Shown: one piece after another, positions 8,089 to 15,316 of the stretch | How the letters are laid out: every line of letters begins with the position of its first letter | Numbering within the stretch: the stretch's first letter is position 1 | NCBI GenBank assembly: GCA_036502345.1 | Contig: DASXYT010000060.1 | Span: 1 to 18,485 of the forward strand | Length of the DNA: 18,485 nucleotides | Direction: 5' to 3' | DNA from: DATEPR01 sp036502345 | Lineage (GTDB): Bacteria; Actinomycetota; Actinomycetes; Mycobacteriales; Pseudonocardiaceae | Program-made: the position numbers and the translations under genes | Notes under the pieces: generated by a model | What the model was told of the DNA's origin: nothing | Databases searched by the model: none | What the model saw: only the letters and a program-made list of their open reading frames with translations

Positions 8089-8097
8089 GATGGCTGG

Positions 8098-8718
8098 TCA
8101 GGCGCGGTTCGCGACCGGCGTGGCACCGATGATCGCGGCGAGTTCGTCGGGAATCGGGTAGGGCGGTTCGGCGGGGAGTGCCGCACGGGCCTCGGCCAAC
8201 TGCCCGCCGCGCACCAGGTCGGCGACCCGCGTGGTCAGCGGCGTGACGTCGGTGATGGACTCGATCCAGTCGTCCACGTAGCGATCCACCGCCTCGCCCC
8301 GTAGCCCGATCTGGATGGCGCGGTGGTCCAGGGCCTCGTGGTTCAGGCCGCGCTCCGGGTCCCACTGGATGCGCACCGGCGACTCGTGCACCCGTTGCGA
8401 CCAGGCCTCGTGGTCCGGGTACAGCTCGCTTTCGTAGTGGCTCAGGCAGGAGTGCGCCAACGCCCAGGCGAGGCCGTCCCGGCTGATCCGCACCGCGAGC
8501 ACCCGCTCCTGACCGGGTTTGGTGGCCCAGCCGCAACGGTATGCCATCCACAGGAACGACGGCTTGATCCAGGTCATCCGGTCACGCTTGAACGGCGCCA
8601 CGAACGTGCCGGCCCTCAGCGCGGCATCGGCGATGCCGGGCGAGTACGCCTGGTAGACGGTGACCGTGTGGTCGGTGTGCTCAGCCCGGATCTGCCGAGC
8701 GGGAATGGCCGCTGTCAT
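8098..8718 (-). CDS. DUF4291 family protein
   Basis: The product is 206 residues. It shows the family's hallmark opening (PARQIRAEH), then VYQAYSPGIADAAL, RDRMTWIKPSFLWMAYRCGW, KPGQERVLAVRI, SPVRIQWDPER and RAIQIGLRGEAVDRYVDDWI. These cover essentially the whole conserved length. The biochemical function of DUF4291 is not established as far as I know. I chose the ATG at 8718 because homologues begin at this point. The longer frame to 8820 adds residues translated from the terminator of the next gene. No convincing Shine-Dalgarno site precedes the ATG. The gene ends nine bases from the stop of the toxin-immunity operon, converging on it. Confidence 0.9.
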   Translation of the reverse strand: MTAAIPARQIRAEHTDHTVTVYQAYSPGIADAALRAGTFVAPFKRDRMTWIKPSFLWMAYRCGWATKPGQERVLAVRISRDGLAWALAHSCLSHYESELYPDHEAWSQRVHESPVRIQWDPERGLNHEALDHRAIQIGLRGEAVDRYVDDWIESITDVTPLTTRVADLVRGGQLAEARAALPAEPPYPIPDELAAIIGATPVANRA

Positions 8719-8791
8719 GCCGAGGATGATCCCATTGCCGCGCCCGCCGGTGGTCAGGTGTCGAGGACGCCGGTTTAGCTGAAAGCACGAT

Positions 8792-8825
8792 GTCGTGTGG
8801 GCCGCGATCGAACGGCCCACACGAC
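8792..8825 (-). terminator. Strong hairpin terminator after the DUF5997 gene
   Basis: A perfect 13-bp stem (GTCGTGTGGGCCG and CGGCCCACACGAC) with an eight-base loop begins seven bases beyond the DUF5997 stop. No long U tract follows, as is common for GC-rich actinomycete terminators. It separates DUF5997 from the downstream DUF4291 gene on the same strand. Confidence 0.8.
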
Positions 8826-8832
8826 GTTGTCG

Positions 8833-9210
8833 TCAGGCAGTGCGGCGGGATTCCTTGAGCCGGGCGGTTTCCCTGCGGAACTCGGCCTGGGTGGCGCGTT
8901 CCTGTTGCAGCCACTCGGGATTCTCGGCCTTGATCGCGCTGATCTCGTCGTTGGTCAGGGCCTCGGTGATCCCGGCGCGGGTCAGGCCGCCGATGGAGAT
9001 GCCGAGTTTGGCCGCGACCACCTGTCGCGGGTGCGGGCCGTTGCGGCGCAGCTCCCGCAGCCACTCGGGCGCGTCGGCCTGCAGGGCGTTCAGCTCGTCG
9101 CGGGAGACCACGCCCTGCTGGAACTCGGCAGGCGTGGCTTCGAGGTACACACCCAGCTTCTTCGCCGCGGTCGCGGGCTTCATCGTCTGGGAGGTCTGGT
9201 GCGACGTCAT
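8833..9210 (-). CDS. DUF5997 family protein
   Basis: A 125-residue protein matching the actinobacterial DUF5997 family along its whole length. It has TMKPATAAKKLGVYL at the N-terminus, ATPAEFQQGVVSRDELNAL, APEWLRELRRNGPHPR, VVAAKLGISIGGL and ENPEWLQQERATQAEFRRE. It has no signal peptide and is probably cytoplasmic. Its function is unknown. The ATG lacks a Shine-Dalgarno site, but TACCCT ends exactly six bases upstream, so the transcript is probably leaderless. It is divergent, 58 bp apart, from a LysR-type substrate-binding protein. I recall this neighbour pair as recurrent in actinobacteria, which would suggest a shared role or shared regulation. Confidence 0.9.
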   Translation of the reverse strand: MTSHQTSQTMKPATAAKKLGVYLEATPAEFQQGVVSRDELNALQADAPEWLRELRRNGPHPRQVVAAKLGISIGGLTRAGITEALTNDEISAIKAENPEWLQQERATQAEFRRETARLKESRRTA

Positions 9211-9216
9211 CCGTCC

Positions 9217-9222
9217 AGGGTA
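9217..9222 (-). promoter_or_regulatory. -10 element of DUF5997 gene (leaderless)
   Basis: On the minus strand TACCCT is followed by six bases and then the ATG, placing the transcription start at or beside the first codon base. The absence of a ribosome site agrees. No clear -35 box is visible. Confidence 0.5.
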
Positions 9223-9256
9223 CCGAGCGTCGAACGTCCGGTCTCAGCACGCCGGA

Positions 9257-9262
9257 TAACCT
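9257..9262 (+). promoter_or_regulatory. -10 element of the LysR-like gene (leaderless)
   Basis: TAACCT is followed by six bases and then the ATG at 9269. The spacing mirrors that of the divergent DUF5997 gene. No Shine-Dalgarno sequence is present. Confidence 0.5.
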
Positions 9263-9268
9263 GGTGCG

Positions 9269-9955
9269 ATGACAGGCGGCGCTTCCTCGTTCCGGCTCGG
9301 CTACGCCCTGGGCGTGACGCCGTCGAAGTGGCACCGGATCTGGCAGGAGCGGCTGCCCGAGGTGCCGTTCACGCTGGTCCAGGTGGTCGACGAGCAACCG
9401 GTACGGGCTGGCGACCTGGACGCCGCGTTGCTGCGGTTGCCGATCGACAGGACCGATCTGCACGCGATCCCGCTCTACACCGAGACCACGGTGGTCGTGG
9501 CGCCGAAGGAGCACTGGGTGGCCGCGGCCGACGAGGTGACCGTCGCCGACCTGGCCGAAGAAGTCGTGCTCCATCCGGTGGACGACGTGCTGGACTGGGC
9601 CCAACCGCCTGGCCAGGCAGCGGCCGAACGGCCGGTCAGCACGGAGCACGCCATCGGCATGGTGGCCGCGGAGGTGGGGCTGCTGCTGGTCCCGCAGTCG
9701 CTGGCCCGGCTGCACCACCGCAAGGACCTCATCCATCGCCCGGTCACCGACGCGGCGCAGTCGGGCGTCGCACTGGTCTGGCCGTCGGTTGAGGAGACCA
9801 GCGATCTGATGGACCAGTTCATCGGCATCGTCCGAGGTCGGACCGTGAACAGCACACGCGGCCGCACGCCTGTCCAGCCCAAGCGCCCGGCCGCCGCCCG
9901 CAAGCCCGCCCCGGCACAGCAGCGCACCGGCAGGCGTAGCAAGCCCCGCCGCTGA
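9269..9955 (+). CDS. LysR-type substrate-binding-domain protein without DNA-binding domain
   Basis: The 228-residue protein starts directly with the substrate-binding fold of LysR regulators (FRLGYALGVTPSKW, then VDEQPVRAGDLDAALLRLP, LYTETTVVVAPKEHWVAAAD and EVGLLLVPQSLARLHH). There is no N-terminal helix-turn-helix. The last 40 residues are a Lys/Arg/Pro/Ala-rich tail that could bind nucleic acid non-specifically or be disordered. It cannot act as a classical LysR repressor or activator, so it may sense a ligand for another protein. The neighbouring divergent DUF5997 gene is the obvious partner candidate. The start is supported by a -10 element placed for leaderless transcription. Confidence 0.88.
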   Translation: MTGGASSFRLGYALGVTPSKWHRIWQERLPEVPFTLVQVVDEQPVRAGDLDAALLRLPIDRTDLHAIPLYTETTVVVAPKEHWVAAADEVTVADLAEEVVLHPVDDVLDWAQPPGQAAAERPVSTEHAIGMVAAEVGLLLVPQSLARLHHRKDLIHRPVTDAAQSGVALVWPSVEETSDLMDQFIGIVRGRTVNSTRGRTPVQPKRPAAARKPAPAQQRTGRRSKPRR

Positions 9956-9977
9956 GACCGGCAGCAGACAGCCGCCG

Positions 9978-10010
9978 GGGGCCGCCTCCGAGTTTCTCGA
10001 AGACGGCCCC
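9978..10010. terminator. Bidirectional hairpin terminator between convergent genes
   Basis: A 15-base stem (GGGGCCGCCTCCGAG and CTCGAAGACGGCCCC) closes a TTT loop between the stops of the LysR-like gene and the nuclease gene. In the minus-strand transcript all 15 positions pair, two of them as G-U wobbles. In the plus-strand transcript those two are mismatches. The hairpin therefore serves mainly the nuclease gene, but probably both. Confidence 0.75.
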
Positions 10011-10027
10011 GACTCTGTTTCAGACGG

Positions 10028-13000
10028 TCAGCTCACTGGCTGCCACGGGCCGCCCGGCTGGCCGGGCTGCTGGTTGCGGGTCCACCACTGGGCCACGTAC
10101 TTCTGACCCTGGAACAGGGCCACGTCGCCGGCGTTGAAGACCCTGGACGCGGTCCAGATGGCGGTGCCGTCCGGGGCCGTGGCGATCTGCTCCCACGGGC
10201 CGTTCGGGTCACCGGGCGTCTGGTCGCGGGTCCAGTACTGCGCCAGGTAGGTCTGACCCTGGAAGGTCACCGTGTCACCGGTGTTGAAGATCCGGGACGC
10301 GGTCCAGACCGCAGTGCCGTCCGGGGCGGTGACGATCTGCTCCCACGGGCCGTTCGGGTCGCCAGGCGCCTGGTTCTGCGTCCACCACAGCGCCTGCCAG
10401 GTCGAACCGTTGAAGCTCACCGTGTCACTGGTGTTGTAGATCGTCGCCGCGTTCCATGCCGGCACGATCGGCGTGCTCGGCAGGTTCAGCCCGACGATCA
10501 CCGGGTCGTGGTCGGACGCGGCGAACGGCTCCGCACCGTCGAACAGGGGCGTGACGTTGTAGTTGAACCGGCTGTAGTTGTAGGCGACAGCCTCCTGCGA
10601 GTTGATCTGCCACACGTCGGCGCCGGTCACCATCTGCAGCGCTGCCGGGTTGGCCAGCACGTGGTCGAGCGAGCCTTCCAGGCTGTCGAACACGTACGTG
10701 TGCTCCGACGGGTCGAGCGTGCTGCCCAGGTCGGTGTAGCCGTCGCCGTAGAGCTCCTCGAGCGGGTCCTCGTCGGTGTAGGCGTTGAAGTCGCCGACCA
10801 GGAAGATCCGGTTGGTGCCCAGGTTCGCCGCGGCCTGCGTGGCGAACGTGTTGACGTCGGCCGCCTCGTGCACGCGGGTCTCGTTGAACGCACCCTGGTC
10901 GACAGCAGGCGACGACGTGTCCTCGGCGTCACCGGGGAACAGTGGGTCGCCGTCGGTGCCCTTCGACTTCAGGTGGTTGGCGACCACCAGGAACGCGTCC
11001 TGGTCGGTCGCGCCCGCCTTCTTGAAGCCCTGGGCCAGCGGTTCACGGGCGATGGAGAACGGCTGGCCGGCACCGGAGTCACCGGTCAGCACGGTCGACG
11101 CTCCCACCGGCGTGACGTCGGCAGGCCGGTAGATGAATGCCGTCCGGATGACGTCCTGGCTGGCCAGCGGCGGCAGGTCGGCAGCGGGCGGCGAGGGCAC
11201 GAATGCCCACTCGTTCGTGCCGGCTGCCGTGTTCAGCGCGTCGACGAGACCCGAGAGCGCGGTGTCCCTCGGCTCACCGAACTTGGCCGAGTTCTCGATC
11301 TCCTCCAGCGAGACGATGCTGGCACCGAGCCGGTTGATCCCGGTGACGATCTTGTCCTGCTGCCGGGCGAAGTTCGCGTCGTCGGCCGCGCCGCGTGGGC
11401 CGGGGCTGCCGTCGGTGCCGGTGCAGGTGTCGACCGCGATCCGGTTGCCCTGCCGGTCGGTGAAGTACGAGCAGGTGCCCAGACCCTGCGCGACGTAGTC
11501 CTCACCGGTCAGCGGGAAGTAGTTCTCCACGTTGAACGTGGCCAACCGGACCTGCCCGCCGACCTCGGCGGGCTGCTCGTTCTCGGTGCGGGTGTCGCTG
11601 AACGTCGCGATCTCCGAACCGTCGTCGGTCAACTGCTGGGTGGGCTGGAAGTTCCACAGCGAGAAGCGGAAGTCCAGGATCACCGGCGAGTGGAAGGTCA
11701 CCGCGGACCCGGTGCGGACCGGGTTGGTCGGCGTCAGCCAGGGCAGCGGGCTGTTCGCATGGGTGCCGTCGGGGTTGAACTCGAAGCTCGACCCGTCGTC
11801 CAGGGTGACCATCGCGGCGGCGTTGGTCGTTGCCGTGGCCTGTGCTTCCGGACTGCCGGCCTGGCCTGCGTCGGTCGGCTGGCGCAGCGGGGTGTCGCCT
11901 GCCGCGAGGGTGAACGAGCCGAAGAAGTTGGCGTCGAAGTTGTCGGAGACCGTGAAGTCGCCCTGGGGCGCCATCAGTTCGCCCTCGTGCGCTTCCTTCT
12001 CGGCGTCGGTCCCGAGGTCCGTCCACGGGATGACGTCCGGCTGCACGGCCGGCAGCGCGGCTGCCAGCTCGGTCACCGTGGGGGAACCGATCTCGGTCTC
12101 GCCGTCGAACTCCGCGGCCTTGCCGGTGACCTCGACGCTGTCGCCGACGTGCACCTGCCCGGCCGAGATCGAGCCGAAGACGAAGATCGCGTCGGAAGCG
12201 CCGGGGGTCTTGTCGTCGGCCTCGGTGCCGCCCGCCCCGCCGGTCTCCAGGTAGAAGCCGTTGAAGCCGCCGGTCGGGTAGTCCGCCGTGACCACGCCTT
12301 CGACCGTCACCGTCTGCCCGGCCAACGGCGAGGTGTCGGTGTCGGTGCCCTGGACGGCGGCGATCGGCACGATCGTGCCGGCGGCTGATCCGACGACGAA
12401 GCTGAAGGTCGTCGAGCCCGTTGCGCCTGCCGAGTCGGTCGCGGTCGCCGTCACCGAGGCGGTGCCGGCTGTCGTCGGGGTGCCCGAGATGTCGCCGTCA
12501 GCCGAGATCGCCAGGCCGGCGGGCAGGCCGGTCGCCGTCCACGTGTACGGCGGGGTGCCGCCGGTCGCGCCGAGGGTGAGTGGGGCGATCGCGGTGCCTG
12601 CCGTCGCGGTCTGCGTACCAGGGCTGGTCGCCGTCACGCCGGCGCCGTTGTCGCTGGCCGCGTTCTCCGGTGTCGGCGCGCCCTTGGTGAAGTCGGCGCT
12701 GCTCTGGTCGGTATCCGCAGCGTTCGTGCGGCTGACCGATGTCGTGTTGTCCGTCGTCGGTGCGGGCCCTGTGCCCTCGAAGGACGTCGTGGTGGAGCCC
12801 CACCCGACGGCGTCGACCACTCCGGCGACACCGACCAGGTTGCCCTGCGTCGTGATGCCCGTGGCGGCCGACGAGAGGATGACGACTCCGCCGGTGGCGC
12901 TCATCGCGATGGTGCCGGTCGCGTCCGGCGTGGGCAGCGGGATCTGGTCACCGCTGGCGCCGGTGGACTCCTGCACCAGGTAGTGGCCGTGCGGGGCGAT

Positions 13001-13285
13001 GCTGCCGGTCAACGCGGTCAGCTGGGCGGTGGTCCCGGCCGCGGACCGGTACTGCACGCTCCAGCCGTCGAGGGCGACGGCCGATCCGGTCGGATTGTCC
13101 AGTTCGATGAAGTCGGATCTGAAGTGCGAACCGGCGTTGCCACCACCCCCGTACACCTCGTTGATGACGACACCGGTGCCGCCGGGATCGGCGAATGCCG
13201 GGGCGGCCAGCACCGGGCAGGCGACGCCTGCTGCGGACAGGGATAAGGCGACGATGACGATCCGCTTGCTCAGCGCAGCAGACAA
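10028..13285 (-). CDS. Secreted ExeM/NucH-type nuclease with chitin-binding repeats
   Basis: A Sec-exported extracellular endonuclease of about 1085 residues; numbering here is from the alternative GTG at 13294. A signal peptide ends near APAFA (residue 35). A lamin-tail domain (40-205, VINEVYGGGGN), an Ig-like He_PIG domain (about 240-302) and an OB-like region (320-560) follow. The endonuclease/exonuclease/phosphatase domain spans 583-937, with ATFNVENYF, SLEEIEN, NHLKSKG (His774), GDFNAYTDED (Asp835, Asn837), SLDHVL and ASDHDPV (Asp928-His929). Three 50-residue chitin-binding modules end the protein. GGAGG overlaps the GTG at 13294 and lies eight bases before a TTG at 13285, so the TTG is the better start. 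It probably degrades extracellular DNA for phosphate or biofilm dispersal while attached to chitin. Confidence 0.92.
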   Translation of the reverse strand: MSAALSKRIVIVALSLSAAGVACPVLAAPAFADPGGTGVVINEVYGGGGNAGSHFRSDFIELDNPTGSAVALDGWSVQYRSAAGTTAQLTALTGSIAPHGHYLVQESTGASGDQIPLPTPDATGTIAMSATGGVVILSSAATGITTQGNLVGVAGVVDAVGWGSTTTSFEGTGPAPTTDNTTSVSRTNAADTDQSSADFTKGAPTPENAASDNGAGVTATSPGTQTATAGTAIAPLTLGATGGTPPYTWTATGLPAGLAISADGDISGTPTTAGTASVTATATDSAGATGSTTFSFVVGSAAGTIVPIAAVQGTDTDTSPLAGQTVTVEGVVTADYPTGGFNGFYLETGGAGGTEADDKTPGASDAIFVFGSISAGQVHVGDSVEVTGKAAEFDGETEIGSPTVTELAAALPAVQPDVIPWTDLGTDAEKEAHEGELMAPQGDFTVSDNFDANFFGSFTLAAGDTPLRQPTDAGQAGSPEAQATATTNAAAMVTLDDGSSFEFNPDGTHANSPLPWLTPTNPVRTGSAVTFHSPVILDFRFSLWNFQPTQQLTDDGSEIATFSDTRTENEQPAEVGGQVRLATFNVENYFPLTGEDYVAQGLGTCSYFTDRQGNRIAVDTCTGTDGSPGPRGAADDANFARQQDKIVTGINRLGASIVSLEEIENSAKFGEPRDTALSGLVDALNTAAGTNEWAFVPSPPAADLPPLASQDVIRTAFIYRPADVTPVGASTVLTGDSGAGQPFSIAREPLAQGFKKAGATDQDAFLVVANHLKSKGTDGDPLFPGDAEDTSSPAVDQGAFNETRVHEAADVNTFATQAAANLGTNRIFLVGDFNAYTDEDPLEELYGDGYTDLGSTLDPSEHTYVFDSLEGSLDHVLANPAALQMVTGADVWQINSQEAVAYNYSRFNYNVTPLFDGAEPFAASDHDPVIVGLNLPSTPIVPAWNAATIYNTSDTVSFNGSTWQALWWTQNQAPGDPNGPWEQIVTAPDGTAVWTASRIFNTGDTVTFQGQTYLAQYWTRDQTPGDPNGPWEQIATAPDGTAIWTASRVFNAGDVALFQGQKYVAQWWTRNQQPGQPGGPWQPVS
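10031..10465 (-). repeat. Three tandem chitin-binding (CBM5/12-like) modules
   Basis: The C-terminus of the nuclease holds three copies with a 50-residue (150-base) period, starting near the tryptophans at residues 947, 997 and 1047. Each has W-x-A-x-x-I/V-F/YN, a V-x-F/L-x-G-x-x-W/Y core, a WWT/YWT aromatic pair, QxPGDPNGPW and a DGTA-type linker. Copies 2 and 3 are closest to each other at protein level, pointing to recent duplication. Confidence 0.85.
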
Positions 13286-13315
13286 GGCCCGCACCTCCAG
13301 GTGGGTTGCCGACGG

Positions 13316-13337
13316 TGCCTCGATTTTCTTTGAGGCA
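13316..13337. promoter_or_regulatory. Inverted repeat at the start of the nuclease transcript
   Basis: Arms TGCCTC and GAGGCA flank a ten-base, AT-rich loop. The element begins a few bases after the predicted nuclease transcription start, so it could be an operator or a leader hairpin upstream of the ribosome site. Confidence 0.4.
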
Positions 13338-13346
13338 GAGGTACGG

Positions 13347-13376
13347 ACGCTAAGCGCCGGCTACCTATGGTGACAA
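13347..13376 (-). promoter_or_regulatory. Promoter of the nuclease gene
   Basis: On the minus strand TTGTCA (13371-13376) and TAGCGT (13347-13352) are separated by 18 bases, a good sigma-70-type match for a GC-rich genome. The start falls near 13340, about 55 bases before the TTG start codon. Confidence 0.6.
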
Positions 13377-13479
13377 GACGGAAGCTGAACAGGATGTGAC
13401 GCCATCGAGGAACTTCGGCGAACTCGACCGGGCAGGCGATGGCTTCCTGGCGCGGGCGGCCGAGCTCCCGGTTCGGGAG

Positions 13480-14373
13480 TTACCCGTGTTCGGCGCAGAA
13501 GCAGCCGACGCCGTTGTCGATCCAGTCCTGGCCCGCCCATTCCGGGTGGCGCTCGATCATCAGGGCCCTGACCTCCGCGACGATCGTCTCCTCGGACATG
13601 GCCGAGTCGCGGCGTAGCCAGGTCTCGTCGCGCAGGAGTTCGAGGTAGGCGCGGATATCGGTCAGCAGCCGCGGGCCGGAGATGTCGCCGTGGCCGGGCA
13701 CCACGATCTCCGGGTCGGTGGCGATCAGGCGGCGCATCACCTCGATCCAGCGCAGGCCTGAGACGTCCGTGTCGTACGGCGGGAACCACGGGAAGATCGC
13801 GAACTGGCCGGCCTCGGCCAGATCGCCGGTGAACAACACGCCCGCGTAGGGAACCGTCACCACCTGGTCGCCCTTGCTGTGCGCACGCCCTGTGGCCTGC
13901 AACCGCACCACGCGACCGCCGAGGTCGAGCTCGTACGCGTCCTCGTAGACCGTGTCCGGCGTGACCAGCTCAACGCCCTCCAACTGCCTCGCGACGGGCG
14001 CGCCGAGGGTGCGGAACATGTCGAGATAGCCCAGCCCCTTGCCTGCCAGGTCCTCGGCCTGCGCGTTGTTGACCAGATACGTTGCCTCGCCTGCGAATGC
14101 CTGCGCGCCGAAAGCGTGCTCGGGGTGGAAATGCGTCGTGGTCAGGTAGAGCCTGCGGCCCTTGGCGTACTCCGCCGCGAACGCGAGCACCTGCTCGGCG
14201 TTGCGCGGACCCATCCCGGTCTCGACCACCAGCACGGAGTGGCTACCGCCGATCACGCCGATGTTGGGCACGAGCTCGACCCCGTGGTTCGGGATCACCA
14301 CCAGGTCACGGGCGAGCTCTCGGGCCTGGCTGATCTCGACGATCGGGTCGTGGGTGAGCGGTTCGAAAGCCAT
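13480..14373 (-). CDS. Metallo-beta-lactamase-fold hydrolase
   Basis: A 297-residue metallo-beta-lactamase-fold protein. The metal motif reads HFHPEH at residues 81-86, so the usual aspartate of HxHxDH is a glutamate (Glu85). Other ligands are His165 (GRAHSKGD), Asp184 (FTGDLAE) and His228 (PGHGD). The layout resembles SoxH/quinoprotein-relay-type hydrolases rather than true beta-lactamases. No signal peptide is present, so it is probably cytoplasmic. The gene is divergent from a LysR regulator, 82 bp away, that likely controls it. The substrate is unknown. AGGA about ten bases before the ATG supports the start. Roughly 190 bases separate its stop from the downstream nuclease gene, which has its own promoter. 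Confidence 0.9.
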   Translation of the reverse strand: MAFEPLTHDPIVEISQARELARDLVVIPNHGVELVPNIGVIGGSHSVLVVETGMGPRNAEQVLAFAAEYAKGRRLYLTTTHFHPEHAFGAQAFAGEATYLVNNAQAEDLAGKGLGYLDMFRTLGAPVARQLEGVELVTPDTVYEDAYELDLGGRVVRLQATGRAHSKGDQVVTVPYAGVLFTGDLAEAGQFAIFPWFPPYDTDVSGLRWIEVMRRLIATDPEIVVPGHGDISGPRLLTDIRAYLELLRDETWLRRDSAMSEETIVAEVRALMIERHPEWAGQDWIDNGVGCFCAEHG

Positions 14374-14387
14374 GCTTCAACTGTCCT

Positions 14388-14404
14388 GCCGACCCGAGGT
14401 CGGC
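14388..14404. promoter_or_regulatory. Inverted repeat upstream of the MBL hydrolase gene
   Basis: Arms GCCGACC and GGTCGGC flank a CGA centre, a 7-3-7 dyad in the divergent MBL-LysR intergenic region, close to the MBL ribosome site. It may be a regulator site or a leader hairpin. Confidence 0.4.
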
Positions 14405-14414
14405 GTCCAACACC

Positions 14415-14445
14415 GATACCGCAGGTCCGATGCCGTACGGGTATC
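14415..14445. promoter_or_regulatory. Interrupted dyad overlapping the LysR promoter
   Basis: GATACC and GGTATC are separated by 19 bases, and the right arm overlaps the LysR -10 element TATCAT (14442-14447). An interrupted dyad in a divergent promoter region is the usual place for a LysR-type binding site and would allow autoregulation. Confidence 0.45.
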
Positions 14446-14447
14446 AT
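14442..14447 (+). promoter_or_regulatory. -10 element of the LysR gene
   Basis: TATCAT is a near-consensus -10 hexamer eight bases before the ATG, with no Shine-Dalgarno site between them. The transcript is leaderless or has a leader of one or two bases. Confidence 0.55.
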
Positions 14448-14455
14448 CGCTGGTC

Positions 14456-15316
14456 ATGGAGTTCCGTCTACTCCGCTACTTCGTGGCCGTCGCCGACGAA
14501 CGCCACTTCGGGCGCGCCGCCGCGCGGTTGCGGATGACGCAACCACCGCTGAGTCGCGCGATCAAGCAACTGGAGACCGACCTGGGTGTCGTGCTGCTGC
14601 ATCGCTCGGCCGCAGGCGTCGAGCTCACTCCCGCCGGAACCGCCCTGTACGCGGAGGCCAGCACCCTGCTGGCGCAGGCCGAGCAGGCCCGCGCCAGGGT
14701 GACCACGGCGGCAGGCGCCGCGACACTGACCGTCGGCACGCTCGGCGACAGCGCGGGAGAAATCAGCACCCGCCTGGCCTCGGCTTTCCGCCGTGACCAT
14801 CCCGAGGTTTCGATCCGCTTCCGTGAGGCCGATTTCACCGACCCCACCACAGGACTGCGCAACGGGTTGGTCGACGTGGCGCTGACCCGGGCACCGTTCG
14901 ACGACACCGGAATCAGCATGCGGGTACTGCGTTCCGATGCGATCGGGGTGGTGCTGCGCGCCGACGACCCACTCGCCGGTCGGGACGCCCTGTGTCTTGC
15001 CGACCTCGCCGACCGTCCCTGGTTCCAGCTGCCGGCCGGCACGGACCCGGTCTGGAGCGCCTACTGGAACGGGGCTACGCCGGTCGGCGAGCGGCTGGCC
15101 GGCCCGGTGGTGCGCACCGTCAACGAATGCATGCAGGCCGTCCTCTGGAACGGCACGGTCGGTATCGCGCCGCTCACCCACGCCCTGCCCGACGGGCTGA
15201 CCTGGGTGCGCCTGACCGACATGCCGCCGAGTTCGCTCGTCGTCGCGTGGGCGGCCGGGCAGGACGGCGCGCTGACGCGGTCGTTCGCCGGCATCGCCGT
15301 CGACGCCTACCGATAG
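14456..15316 (+). CDS. LysR-family transcriptional regulator
   Basis: A 286-residue protein of typical LysR length. The N-terminal helix-turn-helix (residues 1-60) reads MEFRLLRYFVAVADE, then HFGRAAARLRMTQPPLSRAI and KQLETDLGVVLLHR, a textbook match. A substrate-binding domain follows from about residue 88 (LTVGTLGD). I placed the start at this ATG because it is the conserved first residue of the family and lies just after a -10 hexamer. The open frame extends almost 300 bases further upstream, but that part is antisense to the MBL gene. The regulator probably senses a small metabolite linked to the divergent MBL hydrolase. Its stop abuts that of the SnoaL-like gene. Confidence 0.93.
   Translation: MEFRLLRYFVAVADERHFGRAAARLRMTQPPLSRAIKQLETDLGVVLLHRSAAGVELTPAGTALYAEASTLLAQAEQARARVTTAAGAATLTVGTLGDSAGEISTRLASAFRRDHPEVSIRFREADFTDPTTGLRNGLVDVALTRAPFDDTGISMRVLRSDAIGVVLRADDPLAGRDALCLADLADRPWFQLPAGTDPVWSAYWNGATPVGERLAGPVVRTVNECMQAVLWNGTVGIAPLTHALPDGLTWVRLTDMPPSSLVVAWAAGQDGALTRSFAGIAVDAYR

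Noticed and set aside
8681..9736. 351-codon minus-strand open frame spanning three genes
   Set aside because: It crosses the DUF4291 start, the DUF5997 terminator and gene, and the LysR-like gene, with no recognisable domain.
10508..12388. 626-codon open frame antisense to the nuclease gene
   Set aside because: It has Val/Gly/Arg-rich composition without domains, opposite a strongly supported nuclease frame.
14162..14455. N-terminal extension of the LysR open frame
   Set aside because: The extension is antisense to the MBL hydrolase and precedes the canonical LysR start, which follows a -10 hexamer.
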